DNA of 64,000 nt, taken from positions 1-64,000 of the forward strand of contig NZ_JAJUFE010000005.1 in the NCBI RefSeq assembly GCF_029263785.1, read 5' to 3'. This stretch comes from Pusillimonas sp. (lineage in GTDB: Bacteria > Pseudomonadota > Gammaproteobacteria > Burkholderiales > Burkholderiaceae_B). A model generated the notes under the pieces. That model had not been told where the DNA came from. It did not search any database and saw nothing but the letters and a program-made list of their open reading frames with translations. Within the stretch, counting starts at the first letter, position 1, and each line of letters starts with the position of its first letter. The position numbers were made by a program, and so were the translations under genes. This document shows positions 20,449 to 30,127 of this stretch, piece after piece.

Positions 20449-21327
20449 ATGAGCTGGATCGAGAAAATTCTGCCGCCCCGGATCAACCGAAACGATAGCG
20501 GTACACGCCGGGTGCCCGAAGGCCTATGGGTAAAGTGCCCCGGCTGCGAAGCGGTTCTTTATAAAGAAGATTTGCAGGCAACACTCAATGTCTGTCCGAA
20601 TTGCAGCCATCATATGCGCATCGGCGCACGTGCCCGTATCGACGCACTGCTCGATCCCGAGGGCCGTGTTGAAATCGGGCAGGGAACGCGTCCTGTCGAC
20701 CCCTTGAAATTCAAGGACTCCCGCAAATACCCCGAACGTGTCGCCGAAGCGACAAAGCAAACCGGCGAATCCGAAGCCATGGTTACCATGAGTGGCAGCA
20801 TTTGCGCTATTCCGGTGGTCTTGTCGTGCTTCGAGTTCGAGTTCATGGGCGGATCGATGGGGTCGGTAGTGGGCGAACGCTTTGTTCGCGGCGTGCAGGA
20901 AGCCATCAAGAAGCGCAGCCCCTTTATCTGCGTGGCCGCGTCCGGCGGTGCTCGCATGCAGGAAAGCCTGTTTTCCCTGATGCAGATGGCAAAGACCAAT
21001 GCCATGCTTACCCGCCTGGCCGACGCCGGTCTGCCGTTCATCAGCGTACTCACCGACCCGACCATGGGTGGGGTCTCCGCAAGCTTCGCCTTCATGGGAG
21101 ACGTGGTTATTGCCGAGCCCAAGGCTCTGATCGGTTTCGCGGGTCCTCGCGTCATCGAGCAGACGGTTCGCGAGAAACTTCCTGAAGGCTTTCAGCGGGC
21201 GGAGTTTCTGCTCGACAAAGGCGCCATAGATATGGTGGTTGATCGCCGCGAGATGCGTAACGAGATTGCCCATTTGCTGGCTTTGCTGATGCGTCAGCCT
21301 GTCGACAGCATTGCCAAGACAGAGTAA
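20449..21327 (+). CDS. accD: Acetyl-CoA carboxylase carboxyltransferase subunit beta
   Basis: 292 residues. The N-terminal zinc ribbon has Cys30, Cys33, Cys49 and Cys52; the crotonase-fold carboxyltransferase domain follows ([37 protein letters not shown]). With AccA it transfers the carboxyl group from biotin to acetyl-CoA, giving malonyl-CoA for the fatty acid genes at 31814-37369. It is last in the trpBA-accD run and is closed by the terminator at 21388-21435. Confidence 0.97.
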   Translation: MSWIEKILPPRINRNDSGTRRVPEGLWVKCPGCEAVLYKEDLQATLNVCPNCSHHMRIGARARIDALLDPEGRVEIGQGTRPVDPLKFKDSRKYPERVAEATKQTGESEAMVTMSGSICAIPVVLSCFEFEFMGGSMGSVVGERFVRGVQEAIKKRSPFICVAASGGARMQESLFSLMQMAKTNAMLTRLADAGLPFISVLTDPTMGGVSASFAFMGDVVIAEPKALIGFAGPRVIEQTVREKLPEGFQRAEFLLDKGAIDMVVDRREMRNEIAHLLALLMRQPVDSIAKTE

Positions 21328-21387
21328 GCGCTTCGGTCAGGACGTGACGCTGCATCCTGGAAGCAGGCATTGAGGTTGCGGTGACAT

Positions 21388-21435
21388 AAAAAATACCCCG
21401 GTATCGGAAAATTCCGTATATCGGGGTGTTTTTTT
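21388..21435. terminator. Bidirectional intrinsic terminator between accD and rne
   Basis: Stem ACCCCGGTAT + CGGAA pairs with TTCCG + ATATCGGGGT (one bulged T), followed by a T-run on the plus strand and preceded by an A-run, which gives a T-run on the minus strand. It can serve accD and, in reverse, transcripts leaving rne. Confidence 0.8.
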
Positions 21436-21449
21436 GCCATGACTTCGCG

Positions 21450-21491
21450 GCTGTACCTCTACCGGTGCTGGCTGTACCTCTACCGGTGCTC
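21450..21491. repeat. Two-copy 21-bp tandem repeat downstream of accD
   Basis: GCTGTACCTCTACCGGTGCT is present twice in direct succession (21450-21470 and 21471-21491), differing only at the last base. It lies in non-coding DNA between the accD terminator and the rne stop, beside a GGCCCGCG hairpin at 21516-21538. Confidence 0.85.
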
Positions 21492-21545
21492 AAGGAACGG
21501 CACGGTCGGAGCCGCGGCCCGCGAACGTGTCGCGGGCCTTACCGC

Positions 21546-24500
21546 TTAATGGCGTGTTTCGACCTGCTGGAGAGGTTCGTCGGCGATAACGGGTGCGGCC
21601 TTGCGGGGACGACCAAGTCGTTGCACGGGCTCGGGAGTCGGCGCGGGAGCGTCGGCACGAGTCTCGACAAGTTGCAGTCCCGCGGCGCGAATGACGTCTT
21701 CGAGGGATTTCGAGCTTGTCGCGGCCTTGCCGTTAGCCTGCGAGGCAGGCGATGGGACAGAAACGCCGTTTGCGCTGCTGACGGATACGCCTTCCTGAGC
21801 CGGCGCTGCATGCGAGTCGGCAGGCGCGTCGACCGTTTTCTGAGCGGACGGTTCGGTTTCGTTTGCAACCGCTTCAGTGTCCGCGCTGGCCACCGCGTCG
21901 GTACCCGCATCTGCAACCGCACCTGCGACCGCATCTGTACCCGCGACTTCGACCGCATCTGGACCCGCGTCTGCGACTGCATCAGAAACCGGGACGACTG
22001 CGCTGCTTGCAGCCACTACGACCGAAGTGCTGGCTGTGGATTCGACAGGTTCTACGACTTCGTCAGGGGTAATGGCTTTGGTTTGCGCCTCGCCAATTGT
22101 CACCGTTTCCGCTTCGGCATGGATGGAACCGGGTGCCTCTGAAGGGGTTGCGCGAGGGTCGTCGATATCGCCGGTATCTTCGGCGGTAGCGACGAGTTCG
22201 TCCGGAGTTTGAGCAGGCGGCTCGGTAGCGGCTGATGGCTGGTCGCTGCCTGCTGCCGGCTGTTCTGAGGCCTTTTCAGTCACCGGTTCGGTCGCGCCTG
22301 GCTTACCCGCGATCGAGTCTGTGGTACCAGTGCTGGATTGCACAGTTGAAGCATTGTCACTGCCTGCAGATGCAGCGGCTGTCCCCGATTGGGTTTGAGT
22401 GCCGGCCGGCTCGGTCTGTGCCGCTGCCGCAATGGCGTTGTCAGAGGCTTCGCTGGACTGGTTCTCGGTGGCTTCGACCTGGCTTTCGCCTGAGCGACGA
22501 CCGCGGCGACTACGACGGCGACGACGCTTGCGTTCTGGATCGACCTGCTCGCCATCGGTGCCGGACGCTGTCGTTTCGACGTGTACTTGCGGCTCTTCCT
22601 GCGAGTTTTCGTGGACCGCATTGTCAGGGGCAGCGGCAGCTACGGCTGCTGTTGCTTCTACCGTGTTGTCGGCAATAGTCTCGTCGCGACGATTCCGGCC
22701 GCGACCACGGCGCCCACGACCGTTACGGCTCGAGGTGCTTTCGTTGCTGTCGGTCGCTTCTGCGACGGGGCTGGTCTGAACGTCTTGTTCTACGTCAACC
22801 TTTCCGCCACGACCCGCTCCGCGGCGCTGGCTGCGTGGCTGCTCGGTGTCAGCCTCGGATGCGCGCGAGGCGTCGGCGCGGCCACTGTCGCGCCGCTCGC
22901 CACGTCGTGTGCGAGAGCGCTCTTCGGGAGACCTTTCGCGTCGGTCACCGCTGCGGGCTTGCTTGCGACGTCCGGCCTGTGAGGATTTCTCGGCAGGCTG
23001 GACAACGGCTTCGGCCTGAGGCTTAACGGCCGTGTCGCTGCCGGTCAGCCAGGCTATGACGCGGGCAAACCAGCCGCGTCGGGGAGCCGTAGTGACGGCT
23101 GCAGGCTGGACGGCAGGGGATGCGCCCGGTGCAGGCTGGGCAGGGGTGATGCCCTTGACCAGGGCTTCCGGACGCGCCTTGGCGTCTTCAGCCTTTTGAG
23201 AAGACCAGCTAAGGGATTCTTCGGGCGGGCTTTGCACCAGTTCGAAGCTGCTTTCGTGTGCTTCGAGGCGAGGGTCGTCGTAACGCAGGCGCTCGATATG
23301 ATGATGAGGCGTCTCGAGATTCTTGTTTGGAATCAGGACCAGATTTACCTTGAGACGGGATTCGATCTTGGTGATATCGCTGCGTTTTTCGTTGAGCAGG
23401 AAGGTGGCGACGTCGACGGGCACCTGAGCGTGCAGGGCGGCCGTGTTCTCTTTCATGGCCTCTTCCTGAAGCAGACGCAGCACGTGCAGGGCACTGGATT
23501 CGGCATCGCGAATGACGCCCGTACCCGTGCAACGGGGGCACGTGACATGAGAGCCTTCGTTAAGCGCGGGGCGCAGACGCTGACGTGACAGCTCCATCAG
23601 GCCGAAACGGGAAATCTTGCCCATCTGAACCCGCGCACGGTCGAAACGCAAGGCATCGCGCAGGCGGTGCTCGACGGCGCGCTGGTTCTTGCTGTCTTCC
23701 ATATCGATGAAGTCGATGACGATAAGCCCGCCAAGGTCTCGCAATCGAAGCTGGCGTGCGACTTCGTCTGCAGCTTCAAGGTTGGTGCGCAAGGCGGTTT
23801 CTTCGATATCTGCACCGCGCGTGGAGCGTGCGGAGTTGACATCGATTGCCACCAAAGCTTCGGTGTGATCGATGACTACAGAGCCGCCGGACGGCAACTG
23901 AATGGTGCGCGAATAGGCGGTTTCGATCTGGTGTTCGATCTGAAATCTGGAAAACAGGGGGACATCATCGCGATACACTTTGACGCGCTGGACATTGTCC
24001 GGCATGACCACGCTCATGAAGGCGGTAGCCTGTTCGGCGATTTCGTCGGTGTCGATGAGAATTTCGCCGATTTCGGGCGAGAAATAATCGCGTATGGCGC
24101 GGATTACCAGGCTTGATTCCAGGTAGATCAGGATAGGGGCGGCATTGTCGCGCGCGGCGGCATCAATGGCGTTCCATAGCTGCACCAGGTAGGAAAGGTC
24201 CCACTGCAGTTCTTCGACACTGCGACCGATCCCGGCAGTACGAGCAATTATGCTCATGCCCGGAGGAGTGTCCAGCTGCTCCATGGCTTCGCGAAGTTCC
24301 TGGCGGTCTTCACCCTCGACGCGCCGCGATACGCCGCCCCCCCGGGGGTTGTTGGGCATCAGGACCAGGTACCGGCCGGCCAGGGAAATAAAGGTGGTCA
24401 GCGCAGCCCCTTTGTTGCCACGTTCTTCTTTTTCGACCTGAACGATGAGTTCCTGGCCTTCGGTCAGGGCGTCCTGGATACGCGCAGTGCGTACGTCGAC

Positions 24501-24743
24501 CCCTTCCTTGAAGTAACTGCGGGCAATTTCCTTGAAGGGCAGAAAGCCGTGACGTTCTTCGCCGTAACTGACGAAGCAGGCTTCGAGACCGGGTTCGATG
24601 CGGGTGATGACACCTTTGTAGATGTTACCTTTACGCTGCTCGCGTCCGGCGGTTTCGATGTCGAGGTCGATGAGTTTCTGACCGTCGACAATGGCAACGC
24701 GTAATTCTTCTTGGTGCGTTGCATTGAACAACATGCGTTTCAT
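21546..24743 (-). CDS. rne: Ribonuclease E
   Basis: 1065 residues from the ATG at 24743 (GGAG about ten bases upstream; MKRMLFNATHQEELRVAIVDGQ is the family start). The N-terminal catalytic half has the S1 domain (about 35-120), 5' sensor, DNase I-like domain (VVIDHTEALVAIDVNSAR) and the zinc-link CPRCTGTG. The C-terminal half, about 500 residues, is disordered: arginine-rich blocks (RKRRRRRSRRGRR) for RNA binding, then Ala/Glu/Thr/Val-rich repeats and a short conserved tail. It is the main mRNA decay and rRNA/tRNA processing endonuclease and degradosome scaffold. The leader has several hairpins that may mediate autoregulation. Confidence 0.97.
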   Translation of the reverse strand: MKRMLFNATHQEELRVAIVDGQKLIDLDIETAGREQRKGNIYKGVITRIEPGLEACFVSYGEERHGFLPFKEIARSYFKEGVDVRTARIQDALTEGQELIVQVEKEERGNKGAALTTFISLAGRYLVLMPNNPRGGGVSRRVEGEDRQELREAMEQLDTPPGMSIIARTAGIGRSVEELQWDLSYLVQLWNAIDAAARDNAAPILIYLESSLVIRAIRDYFSPEIGEILIDTDEIAEQATAFMSVVMPDNVQRVKVYRDDVPLFSRFQIEHQIETAYSRTIQLPSGGSVVIDHTEALVAIDVNSARSTRGADIEETALRTNLEAADEVARQLRLRDLGGLIVIDFIDMEDSKNQRAVEHRLRDALRFDRARVQMGKISRFGLMELSRQRLRPALNEGSHVTCPRCTGTGVIRDAESSALHVLRLLQEEAMKENTAALHAQVPVDVATFLLNEKRSDITKIESRLKVNLVLIPNKNLETPHHHIERLRYDDPRLEAHESSFELVQSPPEESLSWSSQKAEDAKARPEALVKGITPAQPAPGASPAVQPAAVTTAPRRGWFARVIAWLTGSDTAVKPQAEAVVQPAEKSSQAGRRKQARSGDRRERSPEERSRTRRGERRDSGRADASRASEADTEQPRSQRRGAGRGGKVDVEQDVQTSPVAEATDSNESTSSRNGRGRRGRGRNRRDETIADNTVEATAAVAAAAPDNAVHENSQEEPQVHVETTASGTDGEQVDPERKRRRRRSRRGRRSGESQVEATENQSSEASDNAIAAAAQTEPAGTQTQSGTAAASAGSDNASTVQSSTGTTDSIAGKPGATEPVTEKASEQPAAGSDQPSAATEPPAQTPDELVATAEDTGDIDDPRATPSEAPGSIHAEAETVTIGEAQTKAITPDEVVEPVESTASTSVVVAASSAVVPVSDAVADAGPDAVEVAGTDAVAGAVADAGTDAVASADTEAVANETEPSAQKTVDAPADSHAAPAQEGVSVSSANGVSVPSPASQANGKAATSSKSLEDVIRAAGLQLVETRADAPAPTPEPVQRLGRPRKAAPVIADEPLQQVETRH
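21860..21990. repeat. Degenerate coding repeats in the RNase E C-terminal region
   Basis: Short degenerate units encoding (D/G)AVA-(D/E/G)AG-(T/P)DAV recur several times in the disordered C-terminal half of rne. At DNA level they are variants of CCGCATCTG(C/T)(A/G)(A/C)CC. The tract may vary in copy number by slippage; length changes in multiples of three would keep the frame. Confidence 0.6.
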
Positions 24744-25248
24744 GAGTGTGTTTTCTCCGTAGTCATGGCGCGCCGATAATCGGCGCACGACCGCGGGCCA
24801 CTCGGTGTGCAGCGCAAAATCTTGCGGCTGGGGCAGGGCTAGTCCGAATTCAACCGCGCCTGCCGGTGTCGTTAGGCAGGCACGGCGTGCCAACGGGCAC
24901 GCTGTTCGGTCAGCAGGAAGGTCAGGGTCACAATAGTGGTTGACAAAAAAGTTTGCTGGAGAACGGCAGACGCACGGCAGTTTTTGTGCGGCTGGTGCAT
25001 AAAACGATGATCTAAGCTTGCAAGACTACAGCGCCGCACGCGACAGACGGGGCCTGGAACTTCTGGCTGGCTTTTGCCACGCCATTGTTGCAACAGGCAT
25101 CGCCCCGGCGACCTTATGGCCCAGAGGTTGAAATCACAGGCAGTACAATGGGATCTTGCAACCGACGGAGACGCATCCATTGCATCTCTACGTCAGGGGT
25201 GGTTTCAGCCTCTATAGGCTGACCCGATTATATGCCGCTTTTCTATAT
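24744..25248. other. Divergent rne-rluC intergenic region with rne leader hairpins
   Basis: Roughly 500 bases without a convincing gene. On the rne side there are three inverted repeats in succession: GCGCCGAT/ATCGGCGC (24770-24786), CCTGCC/GGCAGG (24859-24880) and GCGTGCC/GGCACGC with a 4-base loop (24885-24902). E. coli rne is controlled through hairpins in a long 5' UTR, so these could play that role. A TTGACA on the plus strand near 24944 lacks a good -10 partner. The rluC side shows nothing further that I can support. Confidence 0.5.
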
Positions 25249-26196
25249 ATGCGCAAAACTAAAACCAGTGAACCTCCGGCGCCTGCAGTGCGGATGTTTC
25301 AGATTGATACAGATCAGGCAGGACAACGTCTGGACAACTTTCTGGTCCGCGTGTGCAAAGGCGTGCCAAAAAGTCATCTTTACAAAGCCATACGCAGCGG
25401 ACAGGTGCGCGTCAACAAGGGCCGGGTGACGGCCGATTACCGCCTTCAGCAAGGCGATTCATTGCGTGTTCCTCCCCTTAGGTTGCCGGCGCCTGGTGAA
25501 GCCCGGGTGGTTCCCCCGGCAGCGTTTCCGGTGATCTATGAAGATGACGCAATGCTGGTGGTCAACAAGCCTGCAGGTGTGGCTGTACACGGTGGCAGCG
25601 GCGTGTCGTTTGGCGTTATCGAGCAGTTGCGCGCAGCCCGCCCCAATACCATGCTGGAACTTGCGCACCGGCTCGATCGCGAAACCTCCGGGCTGCTGAT
25701 GATCGCCAAGAAGCGATCCGCCCTGGTGGCGCTGCACGATATGCTGCGTGAAGGAAAAGGGCGAAAACACTACCTGGCTCTGGTCAAAGGCGATTGGGTC
25801 AACGACCGGCAGCATCTCAAGGCGCCGCTATTGAAGTGGTTGACGGCTTCCGGAGAACGGCGCGTGCGCGTCGACCCTGCCGGCAAGCCTGCGCACACCA
25901 TCATTACCCTGCAAAAGCGTTACGGCGATTATTCTTTGCTCGATGCGGAACTACGAACGGGCAGAACGCATCAGATAAGGGTGCACCTGGCAGCTGCAGG
26001 TTTTCCAATTGTCGGTGACGACAAATACGGCTCGGACGAAGTGCGTGCTCACTTTGCCCGCCTGGGGTTGAATCGAATGTTCTTGCACGCTCATCGTCTC
26101 GAGATCCCTCACCCCCTGACAGGCTCCGTGTTGCGTCTGCACGTTGACCTCCCGGACGCATGTCGCGGCATATTGGCCTGTCTGGAGCAGTCATGA
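25249..26196 (+). CDS. rluC: 23S rRNA pseudouridine synthase RluC
   Basis: 315 residues from the ATG at 25249, chosen because the S4 domain (AGQRLDNFLVRVCKGVPKSHLYK) begins about 20 residues later, as in the family; the frame is open to a TTG at 25156. The catalytic aspartate is Asp143 in AHRLDRETSG, and the uridine-site motif RTGRTHQIRVHL is present. It makes pseudouridines in 23S rRNA. A near neighbour of rne in many proteobacteria. The HAD gene overlaps its stop (ATGA). Confidence 0.94.
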   Translation: MRKTKTSEPPAPAVRMFQIDTDQAGQRLDNFLVRVCKGVPKSHLYKAIRSGQVRVNKGRVTADYRLQQGDSLRVPPLRLPAPGEARVVPPAAFPVIYEDDAMLVVNKPAGVAVHGGSGVSFGVIEQLRAARPNTMLELAHRLDRETSGLLMIAKKRSALVALHDMLREGKGRKHYLALVKGDWVNDRQHLKAPLLKWLTASGERRVRVDPAGKPAHTIITLQKRYGDYSLLDAELRTGRTHQIRVHLAAAGFPIVGDDKYGSDEVRAHFARLGLNRMFLHAHRLEIPHPLTGSVLRLHVDLPDACRGILACLEQS

Positions 26197-26858
26197 AGCA
26201 GTATCGCGCCGTGATTTTCGACTGGGATGGCACCGTGATGAATTCCACGCAGGCCATCGTGGCTTCTATTCAGGGTGCTTGTGCGGACATGAATCTTCCC
26301 GTGCCGGACGCGCGGACGGCCAGTTGGGTGATCGGCTTGTCGCTCGAGACGGCGCTTTACCATGTGGTGCCTACCCTGACCGCCGATCAGATGGAAGAGT
26401 TTCAGCATCGTTATCGAACCCATTATTTCAGCCAGGACAGCCAATTGCCCCTGTTTGAAGGCATGCCGGAATTGCTAAGCGAGTTGCGTGGTCAGGGCAC
26501 CTTGCTTGGCGTGGCAACAGGCAAAAGCCGGGCGGGTCTGGATCGCGTTTTGGTGCAGTGCGGCATGCATGATCACTTTGACGTAACCCGCTGTGCAGAC
26601 GAGACGTTCAGCAAGCCCCACCCGGCCATGTTGTTGGAAATTCTCGCGGAGCTATATCTGGAACCCCACGAGGTCGTCATGGTGGGTGACACCTGCCACG
26701 ACATGCAGATGGCACGCAACGCCGGCGTTGACGGGCTGGCGGTCAGTTATGGTGCACAAGATGTCGAGGCATTGAGCGCGGGTCAGCCCCTGGCCATTGT
26801 CGACAGTGTCGAGCAGATGCAAGACTGGTTGACTGATCGCGTTGCGGTACTGCGCTGA
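26193..26858 (+). CDS. HAD-superfamily phosphatase (phosphoglycolate phosphatase-like)
   Basis: 221 residues. Motif I is [10 protein letters not shown] (nucleophile and acid/base Asp), motif II VATGKS, motif III a lysine in FSKPHP, and motif [13 protein letters not shown], with a helical cap after motif I. This is the Gph-like subfamily. The substrate cannot be told from sequence; phosphoglycolate or another small phosphate ester is plausible. The start codon overlaps the rluC stop (ATGA), so the two are translationally coupled. Confidence 0.87.
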   Translation: MKQYRAVIFDWDGTVMNSTQAIVASIQGACADMNLPVPDARTASWVIGLSLETALYHVVPTLTADQMEEFQHRYRTHYFSQDSQLPLFEGMPELLSELRGQGTLLGVATGKSRAGLDRVLVQCGMHDHFDVTRCADETFSKPHPAMLLEILAELYLEPHEVVMVGDTCHDMQMARNAGVDGLAVSYGAQDVEALSAGQPLAIVDSVEQMQDWLTDRVAVLR

Positions 26859-26895
26859 CGGCCGGCGGGCCATCTCACTTAATCAGGAGAACACC

Positions 26896-27876
26896 ATGGC
26901 CAAGCTGAAAATACCTGCCATTCCGGCTTCAGAGATTACGCCTGAAACGGTCTGGCAGGAACGACGACGCTGGATGCGGGTAATGGGAAAGGCGGCTGCG
27001 GCATATGGCATTGCAGGCCTGGTGCCGGGGGCCAGCGCCACCACGACGCCCGGTGGTACCGAAGCCGGCGATGAGTTCTGGCGGCCGGCACGAAACCCCG
27101 CCTACAATCCTGATGAACCGCTTACGGCAGAGCGGGATGTCTCTACCTATAATAATTTCTACGAGTTTGGTACGGGCAAGGGCGACCCTTCCCGCAACAG
27201 TCACGCGTTCAAGACCCGCCCATGGATGGTCTCTGTCGAGGGCGAAGTCGCGAAACCCCGGCAATTCGATCTGGACGACCTGCTTCGATTGGCGCCACTG
27301 GAAGAACGTGTGTACCGGTTGCGATGCGTCGAAGCCTGGTCGATGGTCATTCCGTGGCTGGGATACCCGTTGGCCAATCTGATCAAGAAAGTGGAACCTA
27401 CCTCTAATGCCAGGTTCGTGGAGTTCACCACGGTAATGCAGGCCGAGGCCATGCCGGGGCTTCGCAGCCGCATCCTCGACTGGCCATATGTCGAGGGGCT
27501 ACGACTCGACGAGGCAATGCATCCGCTTACTCTGCTGGTATTCGGCGTGTACGGAAAACCGTTGCCCGCAGCCAACGGAGCGCCTCTGCGCGTGGCCATT
27601 CCTTGGAAGTACGGATTCAAATCGGGCAAGTCCATCGTACGGATACGCTTTACCCGAGAGCAGCCGATGACCAGCTGGGTGCAGGTTGCGCCGCATGAAT
27701 ACGGTTTCTATGCCAATGTGAATCCCGATGTGCCTCATCCTCGATGGAGCCAGGCTACCGAAAGACGCATCGGCGCAGGTCTGTTCGCCCCGCGCGAAAA
27801 GACGCTGATGTTCAATGGCTATGAAGAGCAGGTGGCATCGCTTTACCAGGGCCTGGACCTGCGGCGTAATTATTGA
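26896..27876 (+). CDS. msrP: Periplasmic methionine sulfoxide reductase, molybdenum subunit MsrP
   Basis: 326 residues. A twin-arginine type leader ([20 protein letters not shown]) sends the folded molybdopterin enzyme to the periplasm, where it repairs methionine sulfoxide in envelope proteins. The molybdenum-ligating cysteine is Cys144 in [19 protein letters not shown] precedes the ATG at 26896, and family N-termini match [17 protein letters not shown]. It is directly followed by msrQ with TGA and ATG adjacent. Confidence 0.96.
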   Translation: MAKLKIPAIPASEITPETVWQERRRWMRVMGKAAAAYGIAGLVPGASATTTPGGTEAGDEFWRPARNPAYNPDEPLTAERDVSTYNNFYEFGTGKGDPSRNSHAFKTRPWMVSVEGEVAKPRQFDLDDLLRLAPLEERVYRLRCVEAWSMVIPWLGYPLANLIKKVEPTSNARFVEFTTVMQAEAMPGLRSRILDWPYVEGLRLDEAMHPLTLLVFGVYGKPLPAANGAPLRVAIPWKYGFKSGKSIVRIRFTREQPMTSWVQVAPHEYGFYANVNPDVPHPRWSQATERRIGAGLFAPREKTLMFNGYEEQVASLYQGLDLRRNY

Positions 27877-28479
27877 ATGTTAAGCGCGCGCCAGATCGGT
27901 CGATTCAAGCCGCTCGTGTTTCTTGCCGGTCTGTATCCCATGCTTCGATGGATATGGCTGGGGCTGAACAATGACCTGACGGCCAATCCTCCTGAATTCC
28001 TGATCCGGTCATCGGGTCTGTGGGCGTTGGTTGCCTTGTGCCTGACCTTGTGCGTGAGCCCGTTGCGCAGGTTATTGAATCAGCCCGCGTTGATCCGCTG
28101 TCGGCGCATGTTGGGGCTGTTTGCCTTCTTTTACACAACCTTGCATGTCCTGGCCTGGGGCTGGTGGGAAATGGGTGGGTCCCTGCAGGCCATGTGGGGC
28201 GACTTCGTCCAGCGAACCTTTATCACCATCGGCGTGTTCGCCACTGTTCCGATGGTGGCTTTGGCCGTGACTTCGACCCAGGGATGGATGCGCCGCCTGG
28301 GAGCCCGTTGGCAGACCCTGCATTACTCCATCTATGCCATCTCCGCCTTATCCGTCTGGCATTTCTGGCTGGTTCGCGCCGGAAAGAACGATTTCAACGA
28401 AGTGTACGTCTATGCAACGGTGGTGGCGCTGCTGCTGGGGTGGCGGCTTTTCTTGCGACTCTGGTTGCGGCGGCAATGA
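27877..28479 (+). CDS. msrQ: Heme-binding membrane subunit MsrQ
   Basis: 200 residues, about six membrane helices, with histidines positioned for heme (TLHVLAW, TLHYSIY and SVWHFW). It belongs to the ferric reductase-like transmembrane family and passes electrons from the respiratory chain to MsrP. Its ATG follows the msrP stop without a gap. No downstream partner is on this strand; the next gene converges. Confidence 0.94.
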   Translation: MLSARQIGRFKPLVFLAGLYPMLRWIWLGLNNDLTANPPEFLIRSSGLWALVALCLTLCVSPLRRLLNQPALIRCRRMLGLFAFFYTTLHVLAWGWWEMGGSLQAMWGDFVQRTFITIGVFATVPMVALAVTSTQGWMRRLGARWQTLHYSIYAISALSVWHFWLVRAGKNDFNEVYVYATVVALLLGWRLFLRLWLRRQ

Positions 28480-28548
28480 CACGACACTGCGCATTCGTCC
28501 GCCGGCGCAGATGGCACATGTCTTTGTCTGGGCAGGCAGCTTACGTTG

Positions 28549-29397
28549 TCAGGGCAGGCTTTTTAGAATGGCCAGCGTTTCGGCATCGGGTTGACCATCG
28601 TACAGCCGGGGGCGGTAGCGCATCTGGAAGGCGCGAATGACATTGCGAGTGGCCTTGTCGAGTTCGCCGGTTTGGGGCACCGAATATCCGGCACGCTCGA
28701 GCGTGCTTTGAATCCAGCGTATGTCTGGCAAACCCTTGCGCTTGAACTCCGCCTGGTACTGTGCCGCCTTTGCTTCGTCAAACCACCGCGCCAGGCCCTC
28801 GTCTGCCAGGCGTTTCCATGGAAACAGCGGGCCAGGGTCGACCTTGCGTTGGGGTGCAATATCGCTGTGCCCAACGATGTTGTGCCGTTTTATCTGGTGG
28901 CGTTGAACGATATCCTTGAGCAGAAGGATCAGGGCATCAATCTGTGCCTCGGGGTATGGGCTCCAGCTTGTGCCTGATCCTCCGAAATTTACAATTTCTA
29001 TGCCAATCGACGCGGAATTGATCCCGGCGCTGCCATACCATTGGCTTACGCCCGCATGCCAGGCACGCCGCGATTCGTCCACTAACTGGTAGATTTTGGG
29101 CGGGGTGTCGTCGGTAATCAGGTAGTGGCTGCTGACATTACGTCGCGACAATAACTCAAGCGAGCGTTCGGTCGAGGCCGATGTGTAATGCAGCACAATA
29201 TATTCAACCCGACTGTTCTGGCTCAGTGCCTGGATGCTGCGATCAATTTCAAGTTTTGGTGGCTGAGAGACGTGGGTGGCACAGGCTGTCAGCAAGGTCA
29301 CCAATGCCGGCACCATCAGGCCCCGCATGAAAGTCAAGGCGTGGTTCAGGTTGGCAAAACGATTCCGCGTGCAAGCTGGGGTTAGACTCGCTTTCAT
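28549..29397 (-). CDS. amiD: N-acetylmuramoyl-L-alanine amidase, AmiD-like lipoprotein
   Basis: About 282 residues. The N-terminal hydrophobic stretch ends in a lipobox (LVTLLTAC), so the mature protein is probably lipid-anchored. The Amidase_2 domain (about 60-200) carries zinc ligands in VLHYTSA, AWHAGVSQW and GHSDIAP...DPGPLFPW; a C-terminal peptidoglycan-binding helical domain follows (TLERAGYSVPQTGELDKAT). It cleaves the amide between muramic acid and stem peptide for cell-wall turnover. The start is uncertain: ATG 29397 (GAGG upstream) overlaps the methylase gene; ATG 29328 gives a shorter signal. Confidence 0.88.
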   Translation of the reverse strand: MKASLTPACTRNRFANLNHALTFMRGLMVPALVTLLTACATHVSQPPKLEIDRSIQALSQNSRVEYIVLHYTSASTERSLELLSRRNVSSHYLITDDTPPKIYQLVDESRRAWHAGVSQWYGSAGINSASIGIEIVNFGGSGTSWSPYPEAQIDALILLLKDIVQRHQIKRHNIVGHSDIAPQRKVDPGPLFPWKRLADEGLARWFDEAKAAQYQAEFKRKGLPDIRWIQSTLERAGYSVPQTGELDKATRNVIRAFQMRYRPRLYDGQPDAETLAILKSLP

Positions 29398-29410
29398 TGC
29401 ACGCCCGCCC

Positions 29411-30127
29411 TCAGCTTGCCAGAAAAAGAAATATCGTCGGCATTTTGTTGAGTCCGGGCGGAGCCTTGGACTTCCATTCGTCAATCGAGTACGTGCGTAT
29501 GCATTCGTCATCGGTTGTCAGGGAACGAGCCACGCACAACCGCGTACGACCGTTGAGGGTTTGCAGCAGCGCCTTGAACATGGCTTCGTTGCGATACGGA
29601 GTCTCGATCAGAATTTGGGTTTGACTGTTCTTGCGGGATTCCGTCTCCCAGAGTTTCAGTCGCTTTGCCCGCTCCGACGCGTCGACAGGAGCATAGCCGT
29701 GAAAAGCAAAGCGCTGACCATCCAGCCCGCTGGCCATCAAGGCCAGCAGTATCGATGAAGGTCCCACCCAGGGCAGCACCCGAATGCCCATTGAATGGGC
29801 CATCGCTGCAACTTTGGCCCCGGGGTCGGCGACAGCCGGGCAGCCGGCTTCGGAAACCAGCCCGATTTCGCCACCCCTGGACGCCTCGCCCAGCCACTTG
29901 CGAATCTCTTGGGGATCGGTCTTGGGGCCAAGCGTATGAATCGTGATTTCCTGCAAGGGGCGGGACGTACCAACAAGTTTCAGAAAGGCGCGTGCTGTCT
30001 TTGCATTTTCTGCGATATATGTATTTAGCCGTGCTGCGACTTCCTGGGCGGCGGAGGGCAGCCAGGCCGAAACGGGTGCGTTGCCAAGGCCAACTGGAAT
30101 AAGATGCAAGGTGCCGTTGGTTTTCAT
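29411..30127 (-). CDS. RsmI-family SAM-dependent methyltransferase (tetrapyrrole methylase fold)
   Basis: 238 residues. The GLVSEAGCPAVADPG loop and LPWVGPSSILLALMASGL, QILIETPYRN motifs are those of the RsmI/tetrapyrrole methylase family, but the N-terminus (LHLIPVGLGN) lacks the PTPIGNL of true RsmI, so it is a paralogue with unknown target, probably rRNA. Its ATG overlaps the yceF stop (ATGA). It runs straight into the amidase gene, suggesting yceF, this gene and amiD are co-transcribed. Confidence 0.83.
   Translation of the reverse strand: MKTNGTLHLIPVGLGNAPVSAWLPSAAQEVAARLNTYIAENAKTARAFLKLVGTSRPLQEITIHTLGPKTDPQEIRKWLGEASRGGEIGLVSEAGCPAVADPGAKVAAMAHSMGIRVLPWVGPSSILLALMASGLDGQRFAFHGYAPVDASERAKRLKLWETESRKNSQTQILIETPYRNEAMFKALLQTLNGRTRLCVARSLTTDDECIRTYSIDEWKSKAPPGLNKMPTIFLFLAS

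Noticed and set aside
24940-24950. TTGACA as a -35 box in the rne-rluC gap
   Set aside because: No acceptable -10 hexamer at 16-18 bases.
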